Source of the DNA: UBA11373 sp035291545
GTDB taxonomy: Bacteria > Actinomycetota > Acidimicrobiia > Spongiisociales > UBA11373
Assembly: GCA_035291545.1 (NCBI GenBank)
Contig: DATDRW010000069.1
Location: forward strand, 4,602-68,601
Direction: 5' to 3'
Length of the DNA: 64,000 bases
This document shows, one piece after another, positions 25,989 to 35,208 of the stretch. Numbering within the stretch: position 1 is the first letter of the stretch; each line of letters begins with the position of its first letter. The notes under the pieces were generated by a model. The model was given only the letters and a program-made list of their open reading frames with translations. It made no database searches and was not told where the DNA came from. The position numbers were made by a program, and so were the translations under genes.

Positions 25989-26992
25989 CCCGGGTCACCC
26001 TCGTCATGGGCTCGGGCGGGGTCGGAAAGACGACGATCGCGGCCGGTCTCGCCGCATTGTCGGCGCAGCGGGGGTCACGCACCCTGGCGATCACGGTCGA
26101 CCCGGCGCGTCGCCTCGCCGACGCCTTGGGGGTGGCGGTCGGCCTCGATCCCGGGGCCGTTGCCGGCTGGCCGCGACTCGATGCCTCCATGCTCGACGCC
26201 GCCGCCGCGTGGGAGAGCATCGCCCGTACCCACGCCGACACGGCCACCGCGGCACGGCTCCTCACCAACCCGTACTTTCGAGCGGTCGCCGACCGCTTCC
26301 CGTCGGGCCAGGCCTACGCCGCCGGCGAGGAAGTCCTTCGTCATGCCCACGGCGGTTCTTACGACCACATCGTGGTCGACACCCCGCCGGCCGACGGGGG
26401 CCTGACGTTTCTCGCTGCACCGCGCAACATCAGGACCCTCATCGCGGGACGGGCGCTCCGCCTCCTCACCGGTCCCCGTCTCCCGGGGCGCCGACTCATC
26501 TACTCGATGACCGCCCGCCCCGCGTTGATGATCGCCGACTCGGTGCTCGGGGGCCGCCTCCTCGAGGACGTAGCCGAGTTCTTGCTCGACCTGAGCACGA
26601 TCTACCCCGGGGTCGCCCGGAGGTCGCGCGAGGTGGAGCGTCTGTTCTCCGCGGCGACGATCGTTGCGGTGGCAACGCCCGATCCGGGGCCGATCGCCGA
26701 GGCCCGGCGGCTCATCACGGATCGGATCGGCACCACCGACTCGCCGCAAATCATGGTGTTCAACCGGGTGCTCCCCCCGGAATGGGCGAGCGCTCCCAGA
26801 GCCGCCGACCCGATCGGCGCCAACCTGCAGCGCTGGGCGGCCGAGGCGAGCCGCCACGACGCCCTGCGACGCGCCTTCGCCGCCAACACCGGCGTCAATC
26901 CTTTGACCATCCCCTGGTTGCCCGAGGCCCCCGGCACTCCGCAAGGGCTCGCCGACTTGATGGCCGCCGCCGGACTCGAACCCCTCAGCTGA
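25985..26992 (+). CDS. Get3/ArsA-like ATPase, second of pair
   Basis: 335 residues from a TTG at 25985 within the stop of the first copy. Walker A reads GSGGVGKTTIAAGLAAL; here the deviant signature Lys (KGG) is Ser (GSGGVGKTT), a difference from copy one. DPARRLADALG and VVDTPPADGGLTFL follow. The Rv3680-like partner is expected to dimerise with copy one. The last eight bases overlap dnaE, which converges. Confidence 0.85.
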   Translation: MTRVTLVMGSGGVGKTTIAAGLAALSAQRGSRTLAITVDPARRLADALGVAVGLDPGAVAGWPRLDASMLDAAAAWESIARTHADTATAARLLTNPYFRAVADRFPSGQAYAAGEEVLRHAHGGSYDHIVVDTPPADGGLTFLAAPRNIRTLIAGRALRLLTGPRLPGRRLIYSMTARPALMIADSVLGGRLLEDVAEFLLDLSTIYPGVARRSREVERLFSAATIVAVATPDPGPIAEARRLITDRIGTTDSPQIMVFNRVLPPEWASAPRAADPIGANLQRWAAEASRHDALRRAFAANTGVNPLTIPWLPEAPGTPQGLADLMAAAGLEPLS

Positions 26993-29900
26993 GCACTGAA
27001 TCGGCGCCGAGCAGCGCCCGCAGATCGGCGTAGAGGGCGGCACGCGGCTCGACGGCGTGCTGCGATCCGATGCGCACCACCGTGGTCTTGCCTTCGGTCT
27101 CCAGGTGGGCGTACACCGGCACCGTGCCGGGATGATCGGCGAGAATCGCCCCCAGCCTGGCGACGAGGTCCGCCGACATCGCCGCCGCCCGCACCCGCAG
27201 ACGGACCGCGTGCTCCCGGGTGAGGTCGGGTTCGGACAGGTCGAGGGCGATGAGCTTGAGATCGTCTCCCCGCTGATCGACACGCGCCTTGACGACGAGG
27301 ATGGCGTCCTCGCGAACGAAAGGTCCCTTCTCGGCGACCACCCGCGGAAAGCACACGACCTCCACGCTCGCCTCGAGGTCCTCCAGTGCGAAATAGAGCA
27401 TCGGCTCTCCATTGCGGGTGTACCTGCGGCTGACCCCGGCGACGATGCCTCCGACGGTGACCGTGGTCCCGTCGGCGACTTCGTCGAGCGATGCAATCGA
27501 GGCACGGGCCAGCGCGCGCAACTGGCTCTCCACTCCCAGCAAGGGGTGATCGGAGACGTAGAGCCCGAGCATCTCCCTCTCGAAGGCGAGTTTGACCTTC
27601 TTGTCCCACTCCTGGAAGGGGATGTCGACAGTGCCCGCCCGAACCGCGGGCTCCTCGGCTCCGAACAACGAGAACTGGCCCATGTCCTCGGCGCGGCGCC
27701 TGGTGATCGCAGCTTCGATCATCTGCTCGTACACCGTGATCAACCCCTTGCGGGAGGCGCTCGTAGTGTCGAAGGCTCCCGCCTTGATCAGCGACTCGAT
27801 GGTCCGCTTGTTGAGCACCGCGGGGTCGACCCGGTCGACGAAGTCCTGGAACGAGGCGAAGACGCCGTTCTTGCGCCGCTCCTCGGTGACCAACTCGACA
27901 ACACCCTCTCCCACGTTTCGGATCGCCGACAATCCGAACGGGATCGACCCGTTGCGGGCGACGAAATCCGACTCGGAGGCGTTTACGTCGGGGACGAGCA
28001 CCCGCACCCCCATGGTGCGGCACTCGCTGAGATACACCGCCGTGCGGTCCTTGTCGCGCTTCGACGAGGTGAGGAGTGCCGCCATGTACTCGGCCGGATG
28101 ATGCACCTTGAGCCACGCCGTCTGATAGGCGACCAGGGCGTAGCCGGCGGCGTGCGGCTTGTTGAACCCGTAGCCGGCGAAATGGGAGACGAGGGCGAAC
28201 AGCGACCGAGCCAGTTCGCGGGGATGGCCCTGCGAGACACATCCCTCGACGAAACTCTCCTCCTGCCTGGCCATGACCGCCGGGATCTTCTTCCCGATGG
28301 CCTTGCGCAGGGTGTCGGCCTCCGCCAGTGAAAAACCCGCCATCACCTGGGCGGACTGCATCACCTGCTCCTGGTACACCATGATGCCGTAGGTCTCCGA
28401 CAGGACCGGCTCGAGGTCGGGATGCGGGTATTCGATCGGCGACCGCCCGTTCTTGCGATCGGCGTACAGGAGGTGGGTACCGGCGCCGAGCGGACCCGGG
28501 CGATACAGCGAAATGAGCGCCATGAGATCCTGGAACCGGTCGGGCCGGAGGCTGCGCATGAGCGACCGCATCCCCGAACCCTCGAGCTGGAACACGCCCA
28601 TGCCGTCGCCGCGGGAGAGCATCTCGTACACCACCGGGTCGTCGAGGGCGACGCCGTCGATGTCGGGGCGGGTCCCCGTGTTCTCCCCCACCAGCTCCAG
28701 ACAGCGTTCGATCGTGGTGAGGTTGCGCAGCCCCAAAAAGTCCATCTTGAGCAGCCCGAGCTGTTCGATGGCGTGCATCTCGAACTGCGTCACCACCTCG
28801 GCGTCTTCGCCCTTCCGTTGGATCGGGACGATCGAGGTGAGCGGCTCCGGCGAGATCACCACCGCGGCGGCGTGGATCGAGTCCTGGCGTCGCAGTCCCT
28901 CCAGACCGCGGGCGGTGTCGATCACCCGGCGGGCGTCGGGATCGGACGCGTAGAGCTCGCGCAGACCGGAGGCGTTTGTGAAGTAGTCCCGCTCGTAGTC
29001 CTCGGCCCCCGGTCCGGGAGGCGTGAGGCATTGGTCGATCGTGGCATCCCGCCCGAGGATCGCCGGGGGCATCGCCTTGGCGATCCGGTCGCCGAGCCCG
29101 TAGGTGAAGCCGAGCACCCGTGCCGAATCACGCACGGCCTGGCGCCCCTTGATGGTGGAGAAGGTGACGACCTGGGCGACGTGGTCGGAGCCGTACTTCT
29201 CCGACGCGTACCGGATCATCTCCCCGCGGTACCGCTCGTCGAAGTCCATGTCGATGTCGGGCATCTCCCTCCGCCCCGGGTTGAGGAAACGCTCGAAGAT
29301 GAGCCCGAACGTGATTGGGTCGACCTCCGTGATCCGGAGGCAATAGGACACGATCGAACCACCGGCGGATCCCCGCGCGGGCCCGGTGCGGATCCCATGC
29401 TCCCGGGCGTGCCGGATCAGGTCCCACACGATGAGAAAGTAGGCCGGGAAACCCATGGTCTCGATGACGGACAGCTCGTAGTCGAGCCGTTCGGCTACCG
29501 CTACGGGGATCGGGTCCCCGTAGCGGACCCGTGCCCCCTCGAAGGCGAGACGCCGCAGGTAGGAGGACTCGGTCTCGTCTGCCGGAACCGGAAAGTGGGG
29601 CAGCAGGATGTTCCCGAACTCCATCCGCACCTGGGCCCGTTCGGCCACGAGCAGGGTGTTGTCGCAGGCACCGGGGAAACCGTCGTCCGGGAACAGGGCG
29701 CGCATCTCCCGGGCGGTCTTCACGTAGTAACCGCTCCCCTGGAAGGAGAAGCGCGTCGGATCCGACATCACCGAGCCGGTCTGGATGGACAGCAGGGCGT
29801 CATGGGCCTCGGCCTCCGACTCCCGGGTGTAGTGGCAGTCATTGGTGGCGAGCAGCGGTGCGCCGATGTCCCGCGAGATCTGGAGCAGGTCGGGGAGTAC

Positions 29901-30497
29901 GCGCCGCTGCGCCTCCACGCCGTGATCCATCACCTCGACGAAGAAGGAGTCCTTTCCGAAGATGTCCTGGTACATCGCGGCCGCTTCCCGGGCCGCGGCG
30001 TAGTCGCGCTGTCCCCCGACGTTCCCCTCCTCCCCCGAGGCGTCGGGGGCGAGCAGTTGGGGCACGTGTCCGCCGAGACAACCGGTGGTCGCCACCAAAC
30101 CTGCGGAATACCGGGCGAGCAGCTCGTGATCCATGCGCGGCTTGTAGTAGAAGCCCTCGAGGAACGCGGCGCTGGCGAGTTTGAGGAGGTTGGCGTAGCC
30201 CTCCTGGGTCACCGCGAGCAGGGTGATGTGGTAGCGCACCTCGTCGCGGCGCGGGGGGCGATCGAAGCGCGCCCCCGCGGTGAGGTACCCCTCCATGCCG
30301 ATCACCGGGGTGAGGCCCGCGGCGGTGGCCTGCTGATAGAAGTCGACGGCCCCGTACAGCACGCCGTGGTCGGTGAGCCCCACCGCCGGTTGGCCGTCGG
30401 CGGCCGCGGCGGAGACGACATCGGGAATCCGTGCCGCCCCATCGAGCATCGAGTACTCCGTATGGAGATGCAGGTGGACGAAGCTGCGGTCCGACAC
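26985..30497 (-). CDS. dnaE1: DNA polymerase III alpha subunit
   Basis: 1170 residues from a GTG at 30497. The N-terminal PHP domain keeps its metal-binding motifs (HLHLHTEYSMLDG, TDHG, NDCHYTRESEAEAHD), so it may supply 3'-5' proofreading, as shown for mycobacterial DnaE1. Polymerase catalytic Asp pair is in PDIDMDFDERYRG; helix-hairpin-helix and an OB fold (VTVGGIVAGVSRRYTRNGEP) lie in the last third. The length and intact PHP fit the replicative DnaE1, not the mutagenic DnaE2. Confidence 0.96.
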   Translation of the reverse strand: MSDRSFVHLHLHTEYSMLDGAARIPDVVSAAAADGQPAVGLTDHGVLYGAVDFYQQATAAGLTPVIGMEGYLTAGARFDRPPRRDEVRYHITLLAVTQEGYANLLKLASAAFLEGFYYKPRMDHELLARYSAGLVATTGCLGGHVPQLLAPDASGEEGNVGGQRDYAAAREAAAMYQDIFGKDSFFVEVMDHGVEAQRRVLPDLLQISRDIGAPLLATNDCHYTRESEAEAHDALLSIQTGSVMSDPTRFSFQGSGYYVKTAREMRALFPDDGFPGACDNTLLVAERAQVRMEFGNILLPHFPVPADETESSYLRRLAFEGARVRYGDPIPVAVAERLDYELSVIETMGFPAYFLIVWDLIRHAREHGIRTGPARGSAGGSIVSYCLRITEVDPITFGLIFERFLNPGRREMPDIDMDFDERYRGEMIRYASEKYGSDHVAQVVTFSTIKGRQAVRDSARVLGFTYGLGDRIAKAMPPAILGRDATIDQCLTPPGPGAEDYERDYFTNASGLRELYASDPDARRVIDTARGLEGLRRQDSIHAAAVVISPEPLTSIVPIQRKGEDAEVVTQFEMHAIEQLGLLKMDFLGLRNLTTIERCLELVGENTGTRPDIDGVALDDPVVYEMLSRGDGMGVFQLEGSGMRSLMRSLRPDRFQDLMALISLYRPGPLGAGTHLLYADRKNGRSPIEYPHPDLEPVLSETYGIMVYQEQVMQSAQVMAGFSLAEADTLRKAIGKKIPAVMARQEESFVEGCVSQGHPRELARSLFALVSHFAGYGFNKPHAAGYALVAYQTAWLKVHHPAEYMAALLTSSKRDKDRTAVYLSECRTMGVRVLVPDVNASESDFVARNGSIPFGLSAIRNVGEGVVELVTEERRKNGVFASFQDFVDRVDPAVLNKRTIESLIKAGAFDTTSASRKGLITVYEQMIEAAITRRRAEDMGQFSLFGAEEPAVRAGTVDIPFQEWDKKVKLAFEREMLGLYVSDHPLLGVESQLRALARASIASLDEVADGTTVTVGGIVAGVSRRYTRNGEPMLYFALEDLEASVEVVCFPRVVAEKGPFVREDAILVVKARVDQRGDDLKLIALDLSEPDLTREHAVRLRVRAAAMSADLVARLGAILADHPGTVPVYAHLETEGKTTVVRIGSQHAVEPRAALYADLRALLGADSVLS

Positions 30498-30623
30498 GGG
30501 CTCCTCGCCGACGAATTACAGGGGTGTGACCCGTGACGATACCAGGAGCCTCCCCGGCGTCGCCGTCCGGCATTCCGGGGCCCCGCCGGTGCGCCGTACA
30601 CTTCCCGCGAACGGAGCGTGCAA

Positions 30624-31526
30624 ATGGAACTGGGATATCAGGGTCGCCTCTTCATCCTCGCCTTCGATCACCGCGGCAGCTTCAAGAAAAAGATGTTCGG
30701 GATCGTGGACGAGACGCCGGTCGACACCCGGCGGCTGCGCGAGGCCAAGCGCCTGGTCTGGGAAGGCTTCACGCTGGCTCATGCCGCCGGTCTCCCCGAA
30801 GGTGCCGGGATCCTCGTCGACGAGGAGATGGGAGCAGCAGTTGCCCGCGAGGCCGCCGCACTCCATGTCCCCTTCGCCATGCCGGTGGAGCGATCGGGAC
30901 AGGACACCTTCGACTTCGAGTACGGAGAGGATTTCCGCAAGCACATCGAGGCCTTTGAACCCACCTTCGCCAAGGTCCTCGTGCGCTGGAATCCCGACGA
31001 CGGCGGCGAGATCAAGCGGCTGCAGGGTGAGCGGCTCGCCGCTCTCGGCTCATGGCTCCACGAGTCCGGGCGGCGGTTCCTCTTCGAGTTGCTGGTCCCC
31101 GCCTCGGCGGCGCAGCTGGCGTCGGTCGGCGGCGATGCCCACGCCTACGACACGCGCGTCCGCCCGGGGCTCATGCTCGAGGTCATCACCGAGCTGCGAG
31201 CCGCAGGCGTAGAGCCGGACGTGTGGAAGATCGAGGGGATCGACTCCCCCGCCGCGTGCCGCGAGATCGCCGCCCTCACCATGGCGGGAGGACGCGCCGG
31301 GGTGAAGTGCGTCGTGCTCGGGCGCGGTGCCGACGACGCCCGCGTCGATCACTGGCTGCGCACCGGAGCTCCCATCCCCGGTTTCGCCGGCTTCGCCATC
31401 GGCCGGTCGATCTGGTGGGATACGGTGGCAGCATGGCGAGATCGCTCGGCCTCCTTCGAGGATGCCGCCACCGCGATCGCCGCCTCCTACCGGCGCTTCA
31501 TCGACGTCTACCTCGCGAACGCCTGA
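30624..31526 (+). CDS. DUF2090 / IolJ-like aldolase-family protein
   Basis: 300 residues, TIM-barrel-like. The N-terminus LFILAFDHRGSFKKKMFGI is the hallmark of DUF2090, found alone or fused to IolC sugar kinases in inositol catabolism and linked to 2-deoxy-5-keto-gluconate 6-phosphate cleavage. Conserved KVLVRWNPDD and DVWKIEGIDS supply a plausible active-site Lys. No other inositol genes are here, so the substrate is uncertain. The ATG at 30624 has GGAG at seven bases; a GTG at 30618 sits too close to it. Confidence 0.75.
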   Translation: MELGYQGRLFILAFDHRGSFKKKMFGIVDETPVDTRRLREAKRLVWEGFTLAHAAGLPEGAGILVDEEMGAAVAREAAALHVPFAMPVERSGQDTFDFEYGEDFRKHIEAFEPTFAKVLVRWNPDDGGEIKRLQGERLAALGSWLHESGRRFLFELLVPASAAQLASVGGDAHAYDTRVRPGLMLEVITELRAAGVEPDVWKIEGIDSPAACREIAALTMAGGRAGVKCVVLGRGADDARVDHWLRTGAPIPGFAGFAIGRSIWWDTVAAWRDRSASFEDAATAIAASYRRFIDVYLANA

Positions 31527-31709
31527 GGTGACCCGCCTCTGATCGTGTCGATGGCGACTGTTCGGTGGATCCCGGAGGACCCACGACGGGTGGCGGCGGC
31601 GACGAGCGCTCGCACCGGCTGCGGCACCCGCGACGACGCTGCGGATGACCGCGTTCGGCCCTGGGCAGTCGCCCCCGCGGCGGGATGCCGATCACCCGTC
31701 ACACCCCGA

Positions 31710-32858
31710 TCAGTAGAGGAACATCGGCTTGCCGCCGACTTGCCGGATCCGGGGCCGGTACTGATCCGAGTCATACAGCTCGGCGACATCGACGCGTTTC
31801 ACTCCTTCGCGGGTGACCGAGAGCGGCACGTTGGTGTAGCTGCCGCCTCGCAGCACCACCAACCGTCCCGTAGCTCCCTCGAGCGCCAAGTCCGTCGCCA
31901 TCGCCGCGTAGTTCATGGCCACCATCAGATCCAGCGAGTCGGGCGGCCCCGACCGCATCAGGTAGGACAAGACCTGCAGGATGATGCCCACGCCGGTGAT
32001 GCGCTGGAGCTCCTCGCCCAACCGAGCGCCGATGCCACCCAGCTTGCGATGCCCAAAGGCGTCTCCTTCTCCCCGCAGGGCCATCTCGCCGCCCTCGAGC
32101 ACGGCGCCTTCCGAGATCGTCACCATGGCGTAGTTGCTCGGATTCGCCGCCCGGTCGGCCATCAACAACCCGGCGAGCCTGTCGACGTCGACCGGGACCT
32201 CGGAGATGACGGCCCGATCGACTCCCGCCAGGTAGGCCGTGATCAGCGAGGTCTCCCCGCTGTACCTGCCGAACAGCTCGAGGACGGCCAAGCGCTCGTG
32301 GGAGCCGGTGCTCGTGCGCAGGTTGTGGATGAACTCGATGCCGCGGGTCACCGCGGTGGAGAAGCCGATGCAGTAGTCGGTCCCGTGCACGTCGTTGTCC
32401 ATCGTCTTGGGGATGGCCACCACGGGTACGCCCTCCTCGTGGAGCCGCAGCCCATACGAGAGTGTGTCGTCACCCCCGATCGGAATGAGCACGTCGATAC
32501 CAAGATGGTCGAGCACGCGCAGGGCATGGTCGGTGAGGTCCACGGGAGCCTCTCCCTCACCCCGCGGGGAGAGAAACTCGGGAACATCCCCGGGCCGCAC
32601 CCTTGCCGGGTTGGTCCGCGAGGTGTGCAAGAAGGTTCCCCCACTCCGATCGACCGTCCTCACTATGCCCGGGGTGAGCGCCACGGTGTTGGCGGCCGCG
32701 GAGTCGGGGGCGTCGGGATTGGTCTCGACCAACGCCGCCCACCCCCGGCGGAGCCCGAGCACCTCATGGCCGGCCGCGGCGGCGCGGTTGACGACGGCCT
32801 TGATGCATGAGTTGAGGCCCGGGACGTCGCCGCCGCCCGTCAGAATCCCAACACGCAT
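31710..32858 (-). CDS. pfp: 6-phosphofructokinase, pyrophosphate-type residues
   Basis: 382 residues, ATG at 32858 with AGGAGG nine bases up. PFK fold: GILTGGGDVPGLN, GGDDT (128-132), PKTMDND (150-156), ELFGRYSGETSL. Asp in GGDDT and Lys in PKTMDND (positions 104 and 124 of E. coli PfkA) mark PPi-dependent enzymes; ATP enzymes have Gly at the first site. It therefore probably phosphorylates fructose 6-phosphate with pyrophosphate, reversibly. It overlaps no neighbour and has a 195-base upstream region with no clear promoter that I can identify. Confidence 0.88.
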   Translation of the reverse strand: MRVGILTGGGDVPGLNSCIKAVVNRAAAAGHEVLGLRRGWAALVETNPDAPDSAAANTVALTPGIVRTVDRSGGTFLHTSRTNPARVRPGDVPEFLSPRGEGEAPVDLTDHALRVLDHLGIDVLIPIGGDDTLSYGLRLHEEGVPVVAIPKTMDNDVHGTDYCIGFSTAVTRGIEFIHNLRTSTGSHERLAVLELFGRYSGETSLITAYLAGVDRAVISEVPVDVDRLAGLLMADRAANPSNYAMVTISEGAVLEGGEMALRGEGDAFGHRKLGGIGARLGEELQRITGVGIILQVLSYLMRSGPPDSLDLMVAMNYAAMATDLALEGATGRLVVLRGGSYTNVPLSVTREGVKRVDVAELYDSDQYRPRIRQVGGKPMFLY

Positions 32859-33053
32859 GAGTCCAGCCCTCCTGTTCGCAATCTGCCACCGGGCGTGCTC
32901 GCGGCAGGACGTCGGGGCCGATGCCGCACCCGTAACCGACGCTCCCGCTCGGTCAATCGGGGCGATTGTACGAGGACGACGCGGTGTTCCGGGAGGAGCC
33001 AATCGGCCACCACACCGGAGACATGCCGAATCACCGTGGTCGCGGGGCCCCGA

Positions 33054-33938
33054 TCAGCGCAGCGCCTCGAGGACCCCGGCGAGGTCCGGGGGCAGAGGGC
33101 TGACGGCATCAACCCGGCCGCCCGTCACCGGATGGTCGAAGGCCAGCCGGGCGGCATGGAGAAAGACCCGGGGACTTCCTGCCGCCCTGCCGTAGACGGG
33201 GTCCCCGGCGACGGGGAGCCCAATCGTCGCCAGATGCACCCGGATCTGGTGGGTGCGCCCCGTTTCCAGCGTGACCCGCAGCAGGGTCATCTCACCGAGG
33301 CGCTCTTCCACACGGTAGTGGGTGGTGGCCGGGCGGCCCATGGGGTCCACCCGCATGCGCATCGGCCGCTCCGGGTCCCGGCCCAGCGGAGCCTCGATCG
33401 TACCCGTCGGGATGCTTGGGGCGCCGTGCACCAGGGCCAGGTACTCGCGGGAGACCCGGCGCCCCTTGATCGCCGCTCGCAGGCCGCGCTCGGCCTCCGC
33501 AGTGAGCGCCACGGCAAGCAGGCCGGAGGTGTCCCGGTCGAGGCGATGCACGATCCCCCAGCGGTTCTCGCTGCCGATCCCGCGGACCGATGGCCAGCGG
33601 TGCAACACCCCGGCGGCGAGCGTCACTCCGGTGTCCCCCGCTCCCGGATGGGTCACCACACCCGCCGGCTTGTCGACCACGGCGAGGTGGGAGTCCTCGT
33701 AGACCACGGTGAAGGGCACCGCCGCCGGCTCGAGGGACGCCCGAGCCGGCGGCGCGTCGAAGGCGAGCACCCCGCCCGCCGACACGGCCTGCCCGGGTGC
33801 AGCCACGACGGCGCCGTCACAGGTGACCCCACCCGCCATGATCAATGACCTGGCGGAAGCCCGGCTGATGCCGCCGAGTCGCGCCACGACGCGGTCGCAT
33901 CGCTCCCCGTCGTACTCGACCGGAACCACCAACCTCAC
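33054..33938 (-). CDS. rluD: 23S rRNA pseudouridine synthase, RluD family
   Basis: 294 residues from a GTG that overlaps the lspA stop (GTGA). S4-like N-terminus (ISRASARSLIMAGGVTCDG), then VVDKPAGVVTHPG and the catalytic Asp in GIVHRLDRDTSGLL; ETGRTHQIRVHLATIGLPV is the RluA/D-family C-terminal motif. Likely modifies helix 69 of 23S rRNA, but RluC/D specificity cannot be fixed by eye. lspA-rluD linkage is common in many bacteria. Confidence 0.93.
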   Translation of the reverse strand: MRLVVPVEYDGERCDRVVARLGGISRASARSLIMAGGVTCDGAVVAAPGQAVSAGGVLAFDAPPARASLEPAAVPFTVVYEDSHLAVVDKPAGVVTHPGAGDTGVTLAAGVLHRWPSVRGIGSENRWGIVHRLDRDTSGLLAVALTAEAERGLRAAIKGRRVSREYLALVHGAPSIPTGTIEAPLGRDPERPMRMRVDPMGRPATTHYRVEERLGEMTLLRVTLETGRTHQIRVHLATIGLPVAGDPVYGRAAGSPRVFLHAARLAFDHPVTGGRVDAVSPLPPDLAGVLEALR

Positions 33939-34387
33939 TTGCGGAAGAAGGCGAGGAACAGGATCAACACGGCGCCGACGGTGACCGCGGAATCCGCAGC
34001 ATTGAACGCAGGGAAGAAGGAGAAGTCGATGAAGTCGACGACCTCCCCGTCGAACCACCCCCCGCCCCGAAACACGCGATCGGCGAGGTTCCCGAGCGCT
34101 CCCCCGAGCACGAGGCCGAGGGCGACGGCCTCAGGGACGATGTCGATCTTCCTGACGAGCAGCACGATGAACACGACGATTGCGATCACCGCCAGTGCGA
34201 TGATCGAACCGGCTCCTCGCAGCATGCTGAAGGAGGCACCGGAGTTGGTTACATAGCGGAGGTCGAGGAACCCGTCGATCACCACGATCGGTTCGCCGGG
34301 AAGCGTCGCCACCGCCCACCACTTCGCCAGCTGGTCGAGCACGAACACCCCGGAGGCAGTGACCACAGACCAGCGGAGCGGGGTCAC
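33935..34387 (-). CDS. lspA: Lipoprotein signal peptidase
   Basis: 150 residues, four membrane helices. Catalytic aspartates are in GGALGNLADRV and FNAADSAVTVG, with NSGASFSM upstream: the standard signal peptidase II pattern. It cleaves lipoprotein signal peptides after lipidation. The GTG start overlaps the stop of the zinc-finger gene; its stop overlaps rluD. Confidence 0.96.
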   Translation of the reverse strand: MTPLRWSVVTASGVFVLDQLAKWWAVATLPGEPIVVIDGFLDLRYVTNSGASFSMLRGAGSIIALAVIAIVVFIVLLVRKIDIVPEAVALGLVLGGALGNLADRVFRGGGWFDGEVVDFIDFSFFPAFNAADSAVTVGAVLILFLAFFRK

Positions 34388-34758
34388 CGGCGCGCCGACG
34401 CGCAGGTCACGCACATCTTCGTGTACGGGAGCGCGTCGAGACGGGCCACGGGAATCGCACCGCCGCAGACATCGCAGATGCCGTAGGTGCCTTCGACGAT
34501 CCGGGCAAGGGCCTCCTCGACCTTGGAGAGGATGTCGCGGGTGTTCTCCAGGATGGACAACTCCTTTTCCATCTCGAAGGCGAGCGATCCCCCCTCGGCG
34601 GTGTTCGGGTCGGGGCTGCGATCGGAAGACGTCTCTGTGAGACGCACCTCCTCGCGCGCCGCCTCGATGTCGCGGATCATCTCCTGCAGTCGCTGCCGCT
34701 CGTCCTCGAGACGTTGCCGAAATCGATCCTTCGTGGACTTGGCGAGAGCGCGAGCCAT
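34384..34758 (-). CDS. DksA/TraR-family zinc-finger protein
   Basis: 124 residues from the ATG at 34758 (GGGAGG upstream). Long N-terminal coiled coil (KDRFRQRLEDERQRLQEM), then the C4 finger CDVCGG...CVTC at the C-terminus. DksA-like proteins enter the RNA polymerase secondary channel; the acidic tip of true DksA (DxxDxA) is not present, so an RbpA-like or general-stress role is equally possible. First of the dksA-lspA-rluD run. Confidence 0.85.
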   Translation of the reverse strand: MARALAKSTKDRFRQRLEDERQRLQEMIRDIEAAREEVRLTETSSDRSPDPNTAEGGSLAFEMEKELSILENTRDILSKVEEALARIVEGTYGICDVCGGAIPVARLDALPYTKMCVTCASARR

Positions 34759-34843
34759 AGAGCCTCCCTGGCGGCGAGCGACGATAGCACGCACGGGGGC
34801 TCATCCCCCCTTCCGATCGGCCCATCAACAAGACCCGGTGCCA

Positions 34844-35128
34844 TCAGGTGTTCCCGCCGGCGAGGGCGGCGCCGGCTGCGGCGAGCCCGACCCCGGAGAC
34901 GAGGATCCGCTTGCGCCGCGAGGCGTGACCCGTGATGACCTGGGCGCGACGCCCCCCGAGACGGGCGGCAACCAGTCGAGCCGCCGCCCGGTTCGCCCCG
35001 CCCCCCTCGGCCGGTGCGGTGGTGCGCACCCGGAGCGCCCCATCGTGGATCCCCCCGATGGCATCGCGCGAGGACCCGGGAACCACCCACACCTCGACCA
35101 CGACGCCGTCGGGATGCGCGGAGAGCAT
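34844..35128 (-). CDS. DUF167 family protein (YggU-like)
   Basis: 94 residues. VVVEVWVVPGSSRDAIGGIHDGALRVR and APAEGGGANRAAARLVAARLG match the small DUF167 fold. Function unknown in the family. The ATG at 35128 is directly followed upstream by the locus 5 heptad repeat; longer frames run through that repeat. Confidence 0.88.
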   Translation of the reverse strand: MLSAHPDGVVVEVWVVPGSSRDAIGGIHDGALRVRTTAPAEGGGANRAAARLVAARLGGRRAQVITGHASRRKRILVSGVGLAAAGAALAGGNT

Positions 35129-35139
35129 GGAGAGAAGAT

Positions 35140-35188
35140 AGGCACCAGGCACCAGGCACCAGGCGCCAGGCATCTGGCGTCTGGTATC
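35140..35188. repeat. Heptad-periodic degenerate repeat, locus 5 (upstream of ileS)
   Basis: Seven 7-base units: AGGCACC three times, then AGGCGCC AGGCATC, TGGCGTC TGGTATC. The first part is the AGGCACC unit of locus 3; the last two units begin the complementary strand form. It lies between the DUF167 start and the ileS T-box. Confidence 0.75.
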
Positions 35189-35208
35189 TTCTTGGCCACG
35201 GCGCCGAA

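Noticed and set aside
25134..26992. Arsenite efflux system
   Set aside because: The ATPases are ArsA-like, but there is no ArsB, ArsC or ArsR; the tandem fits the Rv3679/Rv3680 type.
31527..31709. Small gene between the DUF2090 gene and pfp
   Set aside because: Only short frames without ribosome sites; I see nothing supported in this spacer.
32859..33053. Promoter of pfp (TACAAT at 32965-32970)
   Set aside because: A fair -10 but no acceptable -35 at the right distance; left out as a feature.
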